Origin: Schizochytrium sp. CCTCC M209059
Taxonomy: Eukaryota > Sar > Bigyra > Thraustochytrida > Thraustochytriidae
Assembly: GCA_000818945.1 (NCBI GenBank)
Contig: KN805372.1
Span: 669,607 to 733,606, forward strand
Length of the DNA stretch: 64,000 nt
Reading direction: 5' to 3'
Below are positions 20,259 through 29,791 of this stretch, piece by piece. The position numbers were made by a program, and so were the translations under genes. The notes under the pieces are model-generated. The model saw nothing but the letters and a program-made list of their open reading frames with translations. It was not told where the DNA came from and did not search any database. Each line of letters starts with the position of its first letter. The first letter of the stretch is position 1.

Positions 20259-21551
20259 ATGGCGTCTCGAGCGGGTGCGCGAGGTCTCCAGCGTGTGGAA
20301 GAAGGAGATGAAGCTGCCGAGTTAGCTAAATTAGCTAGCACCCAAGCAGAGGTTCAACGACTGGAAGAGGAGGTCAACGAGGTGGAGGCGACGCTCGCAG
20401 ATATTGAGGAGCAAATCAAGTCGTGGAAAGCTGCATTCGATGCCCTTGATGACGACGAAAAGGAGTATCATGAGTCAGCTCGAAACTATCGCAAATACCT
20501 CGAAAAGGAGCGCGATTGTCTTCGTGCCCTCATTCAGTCCACGAACAACAGATTAGGCGGAATGCTACACATGGGAGCAAGCCAGGTCTCTCGTGTTACG
20601 GAGGTGATGCACAACCGTCCGCGGCACTGGCTAGTGTCTGGATACATCACAAATATCAAGAGAGTAAAGGGTATGAGAGCATATCTCTATGCCACAGCAG
20701 CCGACTACGCAGGTCTCGCTGAAGTTCCTGCACCGATGGGGGTCGCGCCGGACCGAAAAGCTACATTGAAAGAGTGCATCAAATACGATGACCAGGATCT
20801 CCATTTTCGTATCCTATTTCACAGCGTAGAGTCGGGGCAACACTTTGCGAACAGATTGACCGAACATTCTTGCATTACTGACAACCTGACGATCAGCGAC
20901 GCCGTTTTGATTCAAGGGTTAGTCCAGACGTTTGCGATTAGACGCGGTGACTATGATACACTGGATGCTTCTTCACCGGCGCACTCCCAAGTCCCAAGCT
21001 CACAGGTGTCAAATGCTGAACCAAATGACCCACTCACGAAGTTCCAGAGCATAGAGGGGCCTCACCACCTAACCGTGGCCTACGACAACGAGAGAGCACA
21101 CCTTGTGCATGCATCCGAGATTAGATTTCGCTATGCGAATAATAAAAATGCACCAAGAGAGGATGTGCCCAACAACCGGTTGGTTATGACAAGTGCTATG
21201 CATAGGATGTTCGATGGAAGAAGAAACGGGGAGGGGCAGACACTGAATCCGGCTATTCTAATCGAGGCGGTAGATGAGCTCCCGGAAACCGCGCCAGTCA
21301 TCGCTGTGGAAAAAACGTTGCGTTACGAAAGGCAAAGACGACACAGAGTCTGGCTCAAATTGACAGCTTATAACGATGAAGAGATGGACGCCATCATTCC
21401 TCGCATCAAACCTAACAGCATTGTCCACATCTCTGAAACAACTGGTGAGAGAGAATGCTTCACCTACGTGCATGTCACCAAGCCAGACGTCTTCATTGAG
21501 AATTTGACATGGAAAGCAAACGAAACAAAGAAACTTTGGGAAGACGTCTAA
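20259..21551 (+). CDS. Coiled-coil protein with HNH-endonuclease-like motif
   Basis: 430 residues. A coiled coil (about 15-100, AEVQRLEEEVNEVEATLADI) precedes a globular region. Around 280-320 the spacing AHLVHASEI (candidate first His), PNNRL (Asn, about 305) and AMHRMFDGR (final His, about 315) follows the HNH_2 pattern, in which a His, an Asn and a C-terminal H..FD organise one metal. No zinc-binding cysteines flank it. The C-terminus (residues 330-430) is unassigned. Codon use is less GC-rich than its neighbours and many codons end in A or T, which fits a recent or mobile origin (by inspection only). I infer a nuclease-like fold; activity is unproven. An F-box-like gene converges on it with 29 bases between stops. 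Confidence 0.7.
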   Translation: MASRAGARGLQRVEEGDEAAELAKLASTQAEVQRLEEEVNEVEATLADIEEQIKSWKAAFDALDDDEKEYHESARNYRKYLEKERDCLRALIQSTNNRLGGMLHMGASQVSRVTEVMHNRPRHWLVSGYITNIKRVKGMRAYLYATAADYAGLAEVPAPMGVAPDRKATLKECIKYDDQDLHFRILFHSVESGQHFANRLTEHSCITDNLTISDAVLIQGLVQTFAIRRGDYDTLDASSPAHSQVPSSQVSNAEPNDPLTKFQSIEGPHHLTVAYDNERAHLVHASEIRFRYANNKNAPREDVPNNRLVMTSAMHRMFDGRRNGEGQTLNPAILIEAVDELPETAPVIAVEKTLRYERQRRHRVWLKLTAYNDEEMDAIIPRIKPNSIVHISETTGERECFTYVHVTKPDVFIENLTWKANETKKLWEDV

Positions 21552-21580
21552 AATCAAAATCAAAATTACCGAAAGTTAAG

Positions 21581-23176
21581 TTAATTTAACTTGGGTTTCT
21601 TATGTGGAGACACATTCTCTCCAATGCTTCCACCAAGCGCTCGTTCGATGATCGCCTTAATGGTGGGAAAGCTAAAACGAACGTACTTGTTCTCTTTCGT
21701 ACATGTCACTGACATCACTGCACGATTCGCAACCTCAAAATGATACTCGAGCCTTGATGCGCGACTGTGATTTCCCACAGCCCCAACAACGGCTCTATGA
21801 TGGATGAAGTTGAAGATTGCAATCAAGTTGTCAAAATCCTCCGAAGTGTATGGATAGCGAGCAGCACACAAAAGAACTCTCCGAATCAAGTGCTGTGCAT
21901 CGTAGCGAAGATTCCACGTCGTCTGGGATCCACATGTGAGACTGGATGCGTCGAGACCTCCTCTCCACTTCGTGCTTTGAGCCACCAGCTTGCAGACCGC
22001 TTGCAGGAATGCTTCTCGCTCGGCGAGAAGAGCGGGGATTTGACTCTCGTCACGAAGGGCCACCTGGTATTCCGCGTCAACGTCGAGACGCTCCCTGATG
22101 AAAAAAGACCAAGTAAATATTCGGGCATAGGCAGTGCTACAATGCGTAGTCAATCTAAAGTACGCAGACAGTCCCTCAAAGCACGCAATCGGTGCCCTTC
22201 CACTATGCGTAGCGATACCTTGAGCTACCTCGCGCTCACGGTTTAGATAGTCCGAGTCAGTGCAGTAGTCCTTGATGTCACCGAACAATAAGTCTGGATA
22301 AATGAGCGAGGAACGCAAGCGAAAATTTCCATTCGCCAGAATCTGGGCGAAATCAGCGTTTGGCAGTTGCTTCAAATCATCCAACAACACCGCTACCAGC
22401 ATGGCTGTGGTTCTAAGGCCTCTGTACCTAAAACGCGACACCTCCGGTGATGGCGTCTGCAGTCGATCTGACAACACTCGCAGGCCCGCTCGTAGCAGAT
22501 TCTCGAGATTGAAGAAACGAGCCGGCTCATACGAAGATAAGCGAACAATGTGCGGGTCGTCTACCATGAACTGCTTTTGATAGAAACCAATCATATTCAC
22601 ACGTGCTTGTTGCTCGACGATTTGGCTAAACAACAGCGTGATCGGGAGCTGAACCAGTAATTTAAAATGATCCCTGGAATTAACGAGATTCTTCAGTTGC
22701 TGTGTCCCGTTTGTCCTCGCCTTGCATAGATCGAATGGTCCACGTGCAGACCTGTGCACGTCCCTGTAGAGTGTTTGGTCCATCAGTCCAAAGTATGGCA
22801 ATTCGCAGTACGTTTGAATCTCACTGAGTCGCTTTCCCCTTCCTTGTTTGTACACCGCTTCTGTCCAAAATGAACAAGCTCCTACATGCCTGAATAGACC
22901 ATGGTCATCAAAACGGCACTCACCCATGTAAGTGATACCGCTCTGGGTGCAGAGGGGACAAACATCCAAAATAGCATAGTCCAGACAAAGAGGTGTCATT
23001 CCTTTCTTCACTGTGCCATTCTGATTCTTACGGAGCTTTAGTACGGGCCAGGCCTCGAACGGATCGCGAACCGCATCAAAAACAGTTTCCCTCAGTGTCT
23101 TATTGCAACAAGAAAGCGCAAATGATGAACTGGGTCCTGCGAACTTGGATATGCTTCCTAAAAGATGACAAGGCAA
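21581..23176 (-). CDS. Unrecognised protein with F-box-like N-terminus
   Basis: About 531 codons from the upstream limit of the frame. No ATG occurs near 23176 (the first codon there is TTG), so a 5' exon is probable. The first residues (LPCHLLGSISKFAG...LSCCNKTLRETV) have the LPxxLLxxI...LSxxNKxL rhythm of an F-box or a related fungal/protist motif. A Cys-pair block (CPLCTQSGITYMGEC) could bind zinc. The rest is helical and unassigned. The tail has an NLS-like SPHKKPKLN. Like its convergent neighbour it is visibly AT-richer than flanking genes. The pair may be a transferred or repeated gene family; I see no terminal repeats. Confidence 0.65.
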   Translation of the reverse strand: MPCHLLGSISKFAGPSSSFALSCCNKTLRETVFDAVRDPFEAWPVLKLRKNQNGTVKKGMTPLCLDYAILDVCPLCTQSGITYMGECRFDDHGLFRHVGACSFWTEAVYKQGRGKRLSEIQTYCELPYFGLMDQTLYRDVHRSARGPFDLCKARTNGTQQLKNLVNSRDHFKLLVQLPITLLFSQIVEQQARVNMIGFYQKQFMVDDPHIVRLSSYEPARFFNLENLLRAGLRVLSDRLQTPSPEVSRFRYRGLRTTAMLVAVLLDDLKQLPNADFAQILANGNFRLRSSLIYPDLLFGDIKDYCTDSDYLNREREVAQGIATHSGRAPIACFEGLSAYFRLTTHCSTAYARIFTWSFFIRERLDVDAEYQVALRDESQIPALLAEREAFLQAVCKLVAQSTKWRGGLDASSLTCGSQTTWNLRYDAQHLIRRVLLCAARYPYTSEDFDNLIAIFNFIHHRAVVGAVGNHSRASRLEYHFEVANRAVMSVTCTKENKYVRFSFPTIKAIIERALGGSIGENVSPHKKPKLN

Positions 23177-23553
23177 CTCCGGACTCGCAGAGGAAGCTTG
23201 GCACCGATCTCGTCGTTACCAAGCTTGGAGATGCCTTCATTCTCACCCATCAAAATCCTACTAAATCAGGGTCATTTGGCATCTACGAGAAAGCAACACA
23301 CCTGGCAGAGCTCCCTCATCTGCGAAAAGCTGGTTATTTCTACGATGCAGTCAATGGATCTTGGTCGGGAAATGCACTACTATCGCATTTGCAGAAAAGA
23401 GGATCCAAGCGTAAATATGAAGTGCTCCTTAATGCTCTCGACTCGATCGGCAGTAGCCAGTCGTTCAAGGAAGAAGAGGTGATCAGTCAACGATACATGC
23501 TGAAGGCTTCCGTTCGGCACAAGTCCAAGACCCCTACTTTCCTTAGTCGTTAG
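23122..23553 (+). CDS. Small hypothetical protein, low support
   Basis: From an ATG at about 23122 the frame encodes about 143 residues (for example LGDAFILTHQNPTKSGSFGI and GYFYDAVNGSWSGNALLSHL) with balanced composition and no repeats. It overlaps the 5' limit of the opposite-strand F-box-like gene by about 50 bases. It may be a real small gene, an exon, or the decayed end of an element. No family was recognised. Confidence 0.4.
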   Translation: MMNWVLRTWICFLKDDKATPDSQRKLGTDLVVTKLGDAFILTHQNPTKSGSFGIYEKATHLAELPHLRKAGYFYDAVNGSWSGNALLSHLQKRGSKRKYEVLLNALDSIGSSQSFKEEEVISQRYMLKASVRHKSKTPTFLSR

Positions 23554-23955
23554 GTAAACGAGTCCCGGTCCCGGGGTCCCACGGAACTGTACCGCCGAGG
23601 CGCAGCCCCTGTTTCCCACGAGGATTCCCGTGTTCGCGGCAAGGTTTAGGCTACTTGCAGACCTCCGATTCCCCACTTGCGGGGTGGCGCCATTTGCGAC
23701 TTGCAGACGCGCGCCCAGCCCAGGGTTCGCCAGACCTCGGCGCAAGCAGGCGCCGAAGTATCCGTGGTGAATGGCACGAGCGGCGCGTTCGCGCACGTTC
23801 CTCCAGGCGAGAAGGGGCGCGCCCCTGCTTAGCGCTAGAAAAGCGGAATTGATGGGCAGCGCAAGCAGAGTGGCAGCGAGAGGTTGGCAGTCAGGCATCC
23901 ATCGCGCCCCAGGAGCAGCAGCAGCAGCAGCGACGCTCGCGGAGACGTAGAGACC

Positions 23956-24714
23956 ATGGGCCCTCCCCCTGCCGTAAGTGCCGCCGCGGCCGCACCCGTG
24001 GACACCACGCGCCTCGTCGCGACGAGGCGCGCGGGATGGAGATGAGAGACGATGAGCACGGACCAGACGAATGGAATGTCTCGAGGCCTTTTCCGTGCCT
24101 GCGCGAGGGATCCTCACCAGGCGCGGTGCCTCGTGGCGTGCAGAGGACGCGCGGGAGGAGAGGAGATTGAAGGAAAGAGACAGAGAGACTGACGCGACGA
24201 TTGCATACGCTTTGCGGACGATTTGGATGCACAGGACGATGTTAAAATTGTGACGATGCGCGCCATTGGTGGTGAGGTCGGCGCGGCCTCAGCATTGGCC
24301 CCCAAGGTCGGCCCCCTCGGCCTCTCCCCCAAGAAGGTTGGTGAGGACATCAAGGCCGCCACCCTCGACTGGAAGGGCCTCAAGGTCACGGTCAAGCTCG
24401 TGATCCAGAACCGCCAGGCCAAGGTGGAGCTCGTGCCAAGTGCCTCCTCGATGGTCATTAAGGCCCTCAAGGAGCCTGTGCGCGACCGCAAGAACGGCCC
24501 CAAGAACGTGGCCCACAACGGCAACGTCGACCTGGATGAGATTATTGAAATTGCCCGCGTCATGCGACCGCGCTCCATGGCCCGCAAGCTCGCTGGCACC
24601 GTCAAGGAGATCCTCGGCACCGCCCACTCTGTTGGCTGCACCGTCAACGGCGAGCACCCCACCGACATCATGGCAAAGATCGACGAGGGTGAGCTTGAGA
24701 TTCCGGAAAAGTAA
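23956..24714 (+). CDS. RPL12: 60S ribosomal protein L12 (uL11), tiny first exon
   Basis: Cytosolic large-subunit protein L12/uL11, which binds the GTPase-associated centre of 28S rRNA and supports the stalk. Exon 2 (24235-24714) holds almost the whole protein: GGEVGAASALAPKVGPLGLS, KKVGEDI, QNRQAKVELVPSASS, KEPVRDRK, KEILGTAHSVGC and the final GELEIPEK. No ATG lies at its 5' end. A likely exon 1 (23956-23973) codes MGPPPA and ends at GTAAGT. Joining to acceptor GATGCACAG (24234) gives MGPPPADDVKIVTMRA, parallel to the usual start of eukaryotic L12. The intron is 261 bases. The total of about 165 residues equals the family length. Exon 2 is certain; exon 1 is inferred. Confidence 0.93.
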
Positions 24715-25325
24715 ATTGTGCTAATCGCGTTCGTAGACACTTGATTTATCATTGGCGTACCTCTTGTCTCCGATCTCTCTTCGTAGCGGGGATTCGAGTC
24801 GGGGTCACGTTTCTTGTTTTCCTCGGGACACTCGAGACTTGGCATCTTTCCCTTTAAGGCCGCTTCGTCGCTTTGCCCGGAAGCGTTTGCAAGCTTTTGG
24901 GTGACTACGTGGCGACAAAAGTATGCTCACTTTGGTCCAAGCTTGAGATTTCTGATTAGGAATTTGCCAAGTAAAGCAGGTCGACCCGTTCCTTTTCGGT
25001 GCTCTTTATTCTTGGACACAAGGACGAGCGCGAGAGGTGTATGGCCTACATCCTGTTGATGAAGACAGACACGCTGGTATATCTATAGGTAAAAGTCTAA
25101 GTTCTCATTTACTAACTTGCTGGAAAGAATTTCATAAAGTGGTTGACCCAACATCTTGTTCTCGAATCGAAGGTTTCCAACAGTCCCTTTTTATAAAAAT
25201 GTCATGGGCCGGCAATTGTTGACTAATATATCCGTGCGAATACGCATTGATTGTGAAATGACACAACTGCGTTAGCACTTTACGGATTGCGAACAGTTTC
25301 ATGCATTTTAAAATTAATTTGATTG
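24715..25325. other. intergenic, no feature seen
   Basis: About 0.6 kb between convergent genes (RPL12 and the exchanger). It is AT-rich towards 25325, probably 3' UTRs. A TTCGAG block near 24795 was checked as a tRNA T-arm and does not pair. Confidence 0.5.
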
Positions 25326-27155
25326 TTAGAAAGCATACAGTGCATATGTCGCGAGAATGAGAAAATACATGGCAAGGGCGCAGGCCCCCTTTCTCTTCGT
25401 GAGACGTGCTTTTGTCTGGCGGTACATGATGACCGGAACGAAAAGTAGACCGGAAAGCAGCGCGACATTACAAAGCTGAAGGTATGCAGCCAAAAGAAGA
25501 CGATCCGCGTCTGCGACGACAACTTTGTAGCCACTCAAGAGAGTAAGCGTGTATGGAAGGCCCAAACCAATACAAATGTTACAAATCTGCGAGCCCAAAG
25601 CATTGCTTACCGCCATGGAACCGTAGCCACGACGCGCTACGGTCACAGATTGAATGGTGTCGGGTACCTCGGCGCCAATGGAAATAAGAAAGAATCCGAA
25701 AAACGCCAAGGGCACCTGGGTCAGTTCTCCCCATCGCTCAACAACAGTACTAATGACAAAGCTGAAGAAAGCAACCCAGGTGAAGGAGACTAAAAAGGTC
25801 AAGGGATAGCGCCACTCTGTGGCAGATCCGCGCTCGCACGAAGGACAGGCTATGTGGAGGAGCACGCGCAACGGCATCGATATGGCGGCAACCACGCGCG
25901 TCACAGCATGACCAACGGGACCAAGCTCCTCGAGAGCTGATTCCACGCTGGAGATGCTCAGTCGAGGCGAGCCATGTAAGAAGGGCTCGCGTGCAGAGTC
26001 ATCAAGAAAGGTTACCCGCTCTGTTCCGTTTCGCGGGACTGCCTGGTATGAGACGACATTGGCGCTGCCACCGTTGGCACTCGCGCCACTTCCTTGCAGA
26101 ATCGTCGACTCCGCGAGGCTGTTTGGAGCGGCCCCCGGACCACTGAGCAAAGCAACGTGCTCGTTTCGCGCGCCAGAGTAGTTGAGATTATTATTGGGGC
26201 CAAGGGTATCCTCCGTCTCACTCTCAACGCGAGCCTCAAGGTCAAGGCCAATAGCCTCATCATCATTGTCATCATCGCCGAGCTCGTCATCCTCTTCGTC
26301 GAATGCTGAAAGACCCTTGGCAAGCCCTGTCGAATCCGTACCCCCTGTCGCAGACGTGAGTGAGGTGGCCGAGGTCTCTGCGGTGTTAAGACTGGTGGAA
26401 GACCCGTTGCGTGCAGCCTTGCGCTTGGAGCGGCGACGGCGTTGCTGCTCGACTCGGGCTTCTTCGTTGCGCAAAACAAAAGAATCTTGCTGCTTCAGCT
26501 CACCATGCATTCGCGTGTGGTAGCACGAACGTATCGAGGGCGAGAAGAAAACGACAAGCCCGTAGGTTGCATAGAGCCCAAGGAGGGATGAGCTTTCGGT
26601 GAGAGTAATTTTGTGATCATAGAATGCCCCAACCAAGAGCACGAGTGCAGCGGTGTAGACGAGGACGTCACGAAGCAGAGGGCGGCGTTTGAGTTCCAGG
26701 ACCTCAACAAGCGGGCCGGAGAAGAGAGCGCAGCAGCCAGGAATTACAGAGAACGCAATGACAGAGCTGCCGAGTATGGCACCTAGACCAAGATTGATGG
26801 ACTCTGGACTTGCATTGGCCGCCTTGAGAGTACTGATGGCGTTGACGATGATCTCTGGAGCCGCACTGCCAAAGGCCATGAACGAGGCGCCTGCCACATC
26901 CTCGCGGACGTTCCACCGAACGCACAGAATTTCGAGGCTCGGAACCAAGTAATCGTCGCAGACGATTGCGAGGCCAAAAAAGCAATAGATGAAGACAACC
27001 GCTTCGATGCCGACACCCCACCATTTGTCGTCGATGGCGTCCAAGTAAAGCTCTGCTGCAGAGCCAGCGTGAGAAACCTCGCCCAAGGCGCTTGCCGCTG
27101 TCATCACTACAGTTTGTGCGACCGTGTCTACGGTATCTACGGTGCTTGCGTTCAT
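25326..27155 (-). CDS. Cation/Ca2+ exchanger of the NCKX (SLC24) group
   Basis: 609-residue exchanger of the Ca2+/cation antiporter superfamily, with an N-terminal segment, two five-helix halves and a large cytosolic loop (about 225-415). The alpha-1 repeat (about 89-105) is GASFMAFGSAAPEIIVN, keeping the catalytic Glu of SAAPE. The alpha-2 repeat (about 490-535) has GAEVPDTIQSVTVARRGYG and then MAVSNALGSQICNICIGLG. The Asp of VPD (Asp548 equivalent in human NCKX2) is kept. The position 27 residues later, Asp575 in NCKX2, is Asn here (QICN). The loop has basic (QQRRRRSKRK) and acidic (FDEEDDELGDDDNDDEA) clusters. Likely role: Na+-driven (perhaps K+-independent) Ca2+ export at the plasma membrane or an acidic store. 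Intronless. Confidence 0.9.
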   Translation of the reverse strand: MNASTVDTVDTVAQTVVMTAASALGEVSHAGSAAELYLDAIDDKWWGVGIEAVVFIYCFFGLAIVCDDYLVPSLEILCVRWNVREDVAGASFMAFGSAAPEIIVNAISTLKAANASPESINLGLGAILGSSVIAFSVIPGCCALFSGPLVEVLELKRRPLLRDVLVYTAALVLLVGAFYDHKITLTESSSLLGLYATYGLVVFFSPSIRSCYHTRMHGELKQQDSFVLRNEEARVEQQRRRRSKRKAARNGSSTSLNTAETSATSLTSATGGTDSTGLAKGLSAFDEEDDELGDDDNDDEAIGLDLEARVESETEDTLGPNNNLNYSGARNEHVALLSGPGAAPNSLAESTILQGSGASANGGSANVVSYQAVPRNGTERVTFLDDSAREPFLHGSPRLSISSVESALEELGPVGHAVTRVVAAISMPLRVLLHIACPSCERGSATEWRYPLTFLVSFTWVAFFSFVISTVVERWGELTQVPLAFFGFFLISIGAEVPDTIQSVTVARRGYGSMAVSNALGSQICNICIGLGLPYTLTLLSGYKVVVADADRLLLAAYLQLCNVALLSGLLFVPVIMYRQTKARLTKRKGACALAMYFLILATYALYAF

Positions 27156-28854
27156 CGTCCTTTGTCGTCCTTGTCTCCTGCTTGGCCGTTGTCGAGGTCA
27201 AGATACTGGGTTAAGGCGTCCGTCCTCCGCGGGGGCAGCAAGCTGGCCACCTCGCTAGCCGTCCTGCCTGCAGATAGATGCTGCTAGACAGACAGACAGA
27301 CTGGTGACTGACTGACTGACTACTCTTGCCCATAAATCGCCGCGAAGACCTCTCGTCCCCGTTTAGCGAGCGGCCAGCCGCAGAAGAGTTCCGAGAGAGG
27401 TCCGTCCGCGTCGAAGCCTGCGCCCGGCCAGGCAGCTGGCCGGCGACGGGCTTCGCCGCGTGATCGTGTCTGCTTCCCTCTTGCTTGCCAAGTCCCGAGG
27501 GCGAGAAAGTTGGATTTTGTCTCCTCTTCCTTCATCACAGCACAGCTGACTGAGGCATGTGAGTGAGTGGGTCCATGTACGAAATGGATGCGTTATCGTG
27601 GGCGAGGCTGCTGCGCATGATCACTCAATGAAGGCGCGTAGAGAGTTTTCACCGGGGTCAGGCGAGGTTGAGAGCGCTGGCCAGTGTGTTTACCATGTAT
27701 TGCCTACTACTGCAGCCACCACTGCCAGCCACAACTGGCCAGCGGCCACCTAGAAGATGAAGACTTGGTTGTTGGGCGAAGCTCCTTAATATGGCGCGGC
27801 GTTGCGCGGCGTTGCGCGGTGACCCTGGCCAGCAAGACAGGCGTCATGGCAGCCAGACATGCGTCGTCGCGATTTGGTTTCAACGCTACGACCTACGTGG
27901 TAGTGGTGTGATTGGCGGCTGAAATGAACTGCTGGATAGTGGCTGGCAATCTGAGCCTCGTGTCGCCGAGAAATGACTCTACTGATTCTGCGTACGACGT
28001 GCTACGTAATACATATACTACGCACTACCTACACGGGGCAGCATGCCTTTCATGTTGTTTATGCGAAATTTAGTAGAAAAGGCGTCCCAGACAGGCTGTC
28101 CCGCCACCACCGCCGACCACGACTCCGGTGAGGGCCACGAGATTCCCATCATCTAGAGCTCTGGCCCTGCCACACGAATTTCACTGGTCAAACTCCTTCT
28201 CGTTCACTCTCGCGCGCGCGCGTGTCTACGTGTGGACGCAGCAGCAGACGTATGATGCACGCGGTGCAGCTCGGCAACTCACGAAAACACACAGTCTCGA
28301 CGCTCGCCGCCACTCGTCGAGGCTCGTCGAGACCCGGTCGTGGGCCGAAGTCGCCGCCATGCCACCAAGAGCGATGGTCCCCGCGCTTTGCGCAACCCAA
28401 TAAAAATGTAGCACCGGACCACGAGACATGATTGATACATTAACTATGAAAATGTCGAGGAATCCGCTGGGTACTGCATTCCCGACAGGGAGGAAGCGCG
28501 TCACTCTACACGATCCAGAAGCATTGTTGATATTTAACAGTAATGATTGGCGGGGTCGCGTGGAAAGTGTCTCCGATTGCGAGCGCGGACCCTTTGCAGA
28601 CTGCGAAGCGGACGGGCAGAGGTGGACTCCGAACTCTGGGCAGTCAGAAGCAAAGCAAGAAAGAAAGAAAGAAGTCTGGGCGAGAGTGAAGCCAACGAGA
28701 GCGGTCGCAACAAAAGGCTCACGAGCCGCGATCTGCCTACCACTTCGTCTTGAGCTTGGAGCGAAAGCTGGCGACCGTAAACACTCACTCAATCAAGGCC
28801 GCGATTGCACGTAGGTTCAGGGCCGACTTCGAGTTCCACACATCTTGTTGAACG

Positions 28855-28888
<34 letters not shown>

Positions 28889-29791
28889 GTGACGACTGGA
28901 AAGCTCGAGCGTGAGGACATACGCGTGGGCGCAGAGCTCTCGGGCGCGAGACTGGACACTCTTCCGACAGATGCTGTCATCATCGCTGCCCACGACACTG
29001 CATTCCCCATCTCCAATATTCGTGGTGGAATCTTCACAGCCGGGGAGGGCTTCAGCGCTGGACTGTGCTGCTTTTGATGCAAATGAAGTCGAAGCCGAGC
29101 TCGCGGGCATCTTTAGCGCGGACGTAGACGAAGAACACTTTGTGGACCTAATGTGCCCTGCACGTCCCAGCAATCCGTTGGCAAGAGTGTTGGACGAGCG
29201 CTCATGACGCACGCACATTGTCATGGACAAAGGGCAAGTTGCCATTCTACACTTCCCTTTTGATAAATTAGCGATGCCATGGGGTGCCGCGCGGGAAAAC
29301 GTGGCGCTCGTGACATGAGGAGGAGGCGTGCGTGGGAGAGGGCTCCTGCCTGCCGCCTTTACTCTGCTGTTTTTTTCCTTAGTAAAAGTATGAGAGCTAT
29401 CCAACTCAGTTCGGGGCAGTCTGGTTGCCATCAAATTCGGGGAGGGCTAGCTCCAGCTCGGTATCGTTATTAACCATGTATCTCTGTGTGCGATGGTCTT
29501 TTCTTCTCGTCAATTTCTTGTTTGCCTGTCTTTGATGAGATCTTGCAGTTTTTGTCTGCGTCCTTGTTTTCCCTTTGATTGCGAGAAAAAGAAAAGGGTG
29601 AAAAAAAAATGATTTCTGTAGTTGAGTTTGTGTTTGCGTGAATCATATTGCTTGCCATGAATTTCGAATAGTGTGCGAGAAAAGCTGGCTGGCTAAAAAA
29701 TTATGCATACGCGAGCCATTGTCTTTTCCCAGACTTGGGACGCATGCTTTAGATGGCTCCCCTTACACCCGACACATGCGAAAGAGAGCTC
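27156..29791. other. gene-poor 2.6 kb region
   Basis: No open frame here has recognisable domains. Short frames at 28428-28814 (+), 28911-29207 (+) and 28817-29434 (-) are ambiguous. The piece FDANEVEAELAGIFSADVD near 29075-29130 (+) has protein-like composition and could be an exon of an unseen gene. GACTGACTG and CTTG repeats occur. An AT-rich stretch (about 27980-28030) has TACGTA and TACTACG palindromes. A U-type snRNA or other ncRNA cannot be excluded. Confidence 0.5.
28855..28888. repeat. CTTG microsatellite
   Basis: Eight or more perfect GCTT units. Read in frame they give Leu-Ala-Cys or, on the other strand, Ser-Lys-Gln-Ala, which creates false open frames. Confidence 0.95.

Noticed and set aside
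24780..24830. TTCGAG-containing block near 24795 resembling a tRNA T-arm
   Set aside because: The flanking stem does not pair and no acceptor or anticodon stem is found.
27156..29791. Possible CRISPR-like array or mobile element in the gene-poor region
   Set aside because: Only simple CTTG and GACTGACTG repeats are present; there is no spaced repeat, terminal inverted repeat or transposase.
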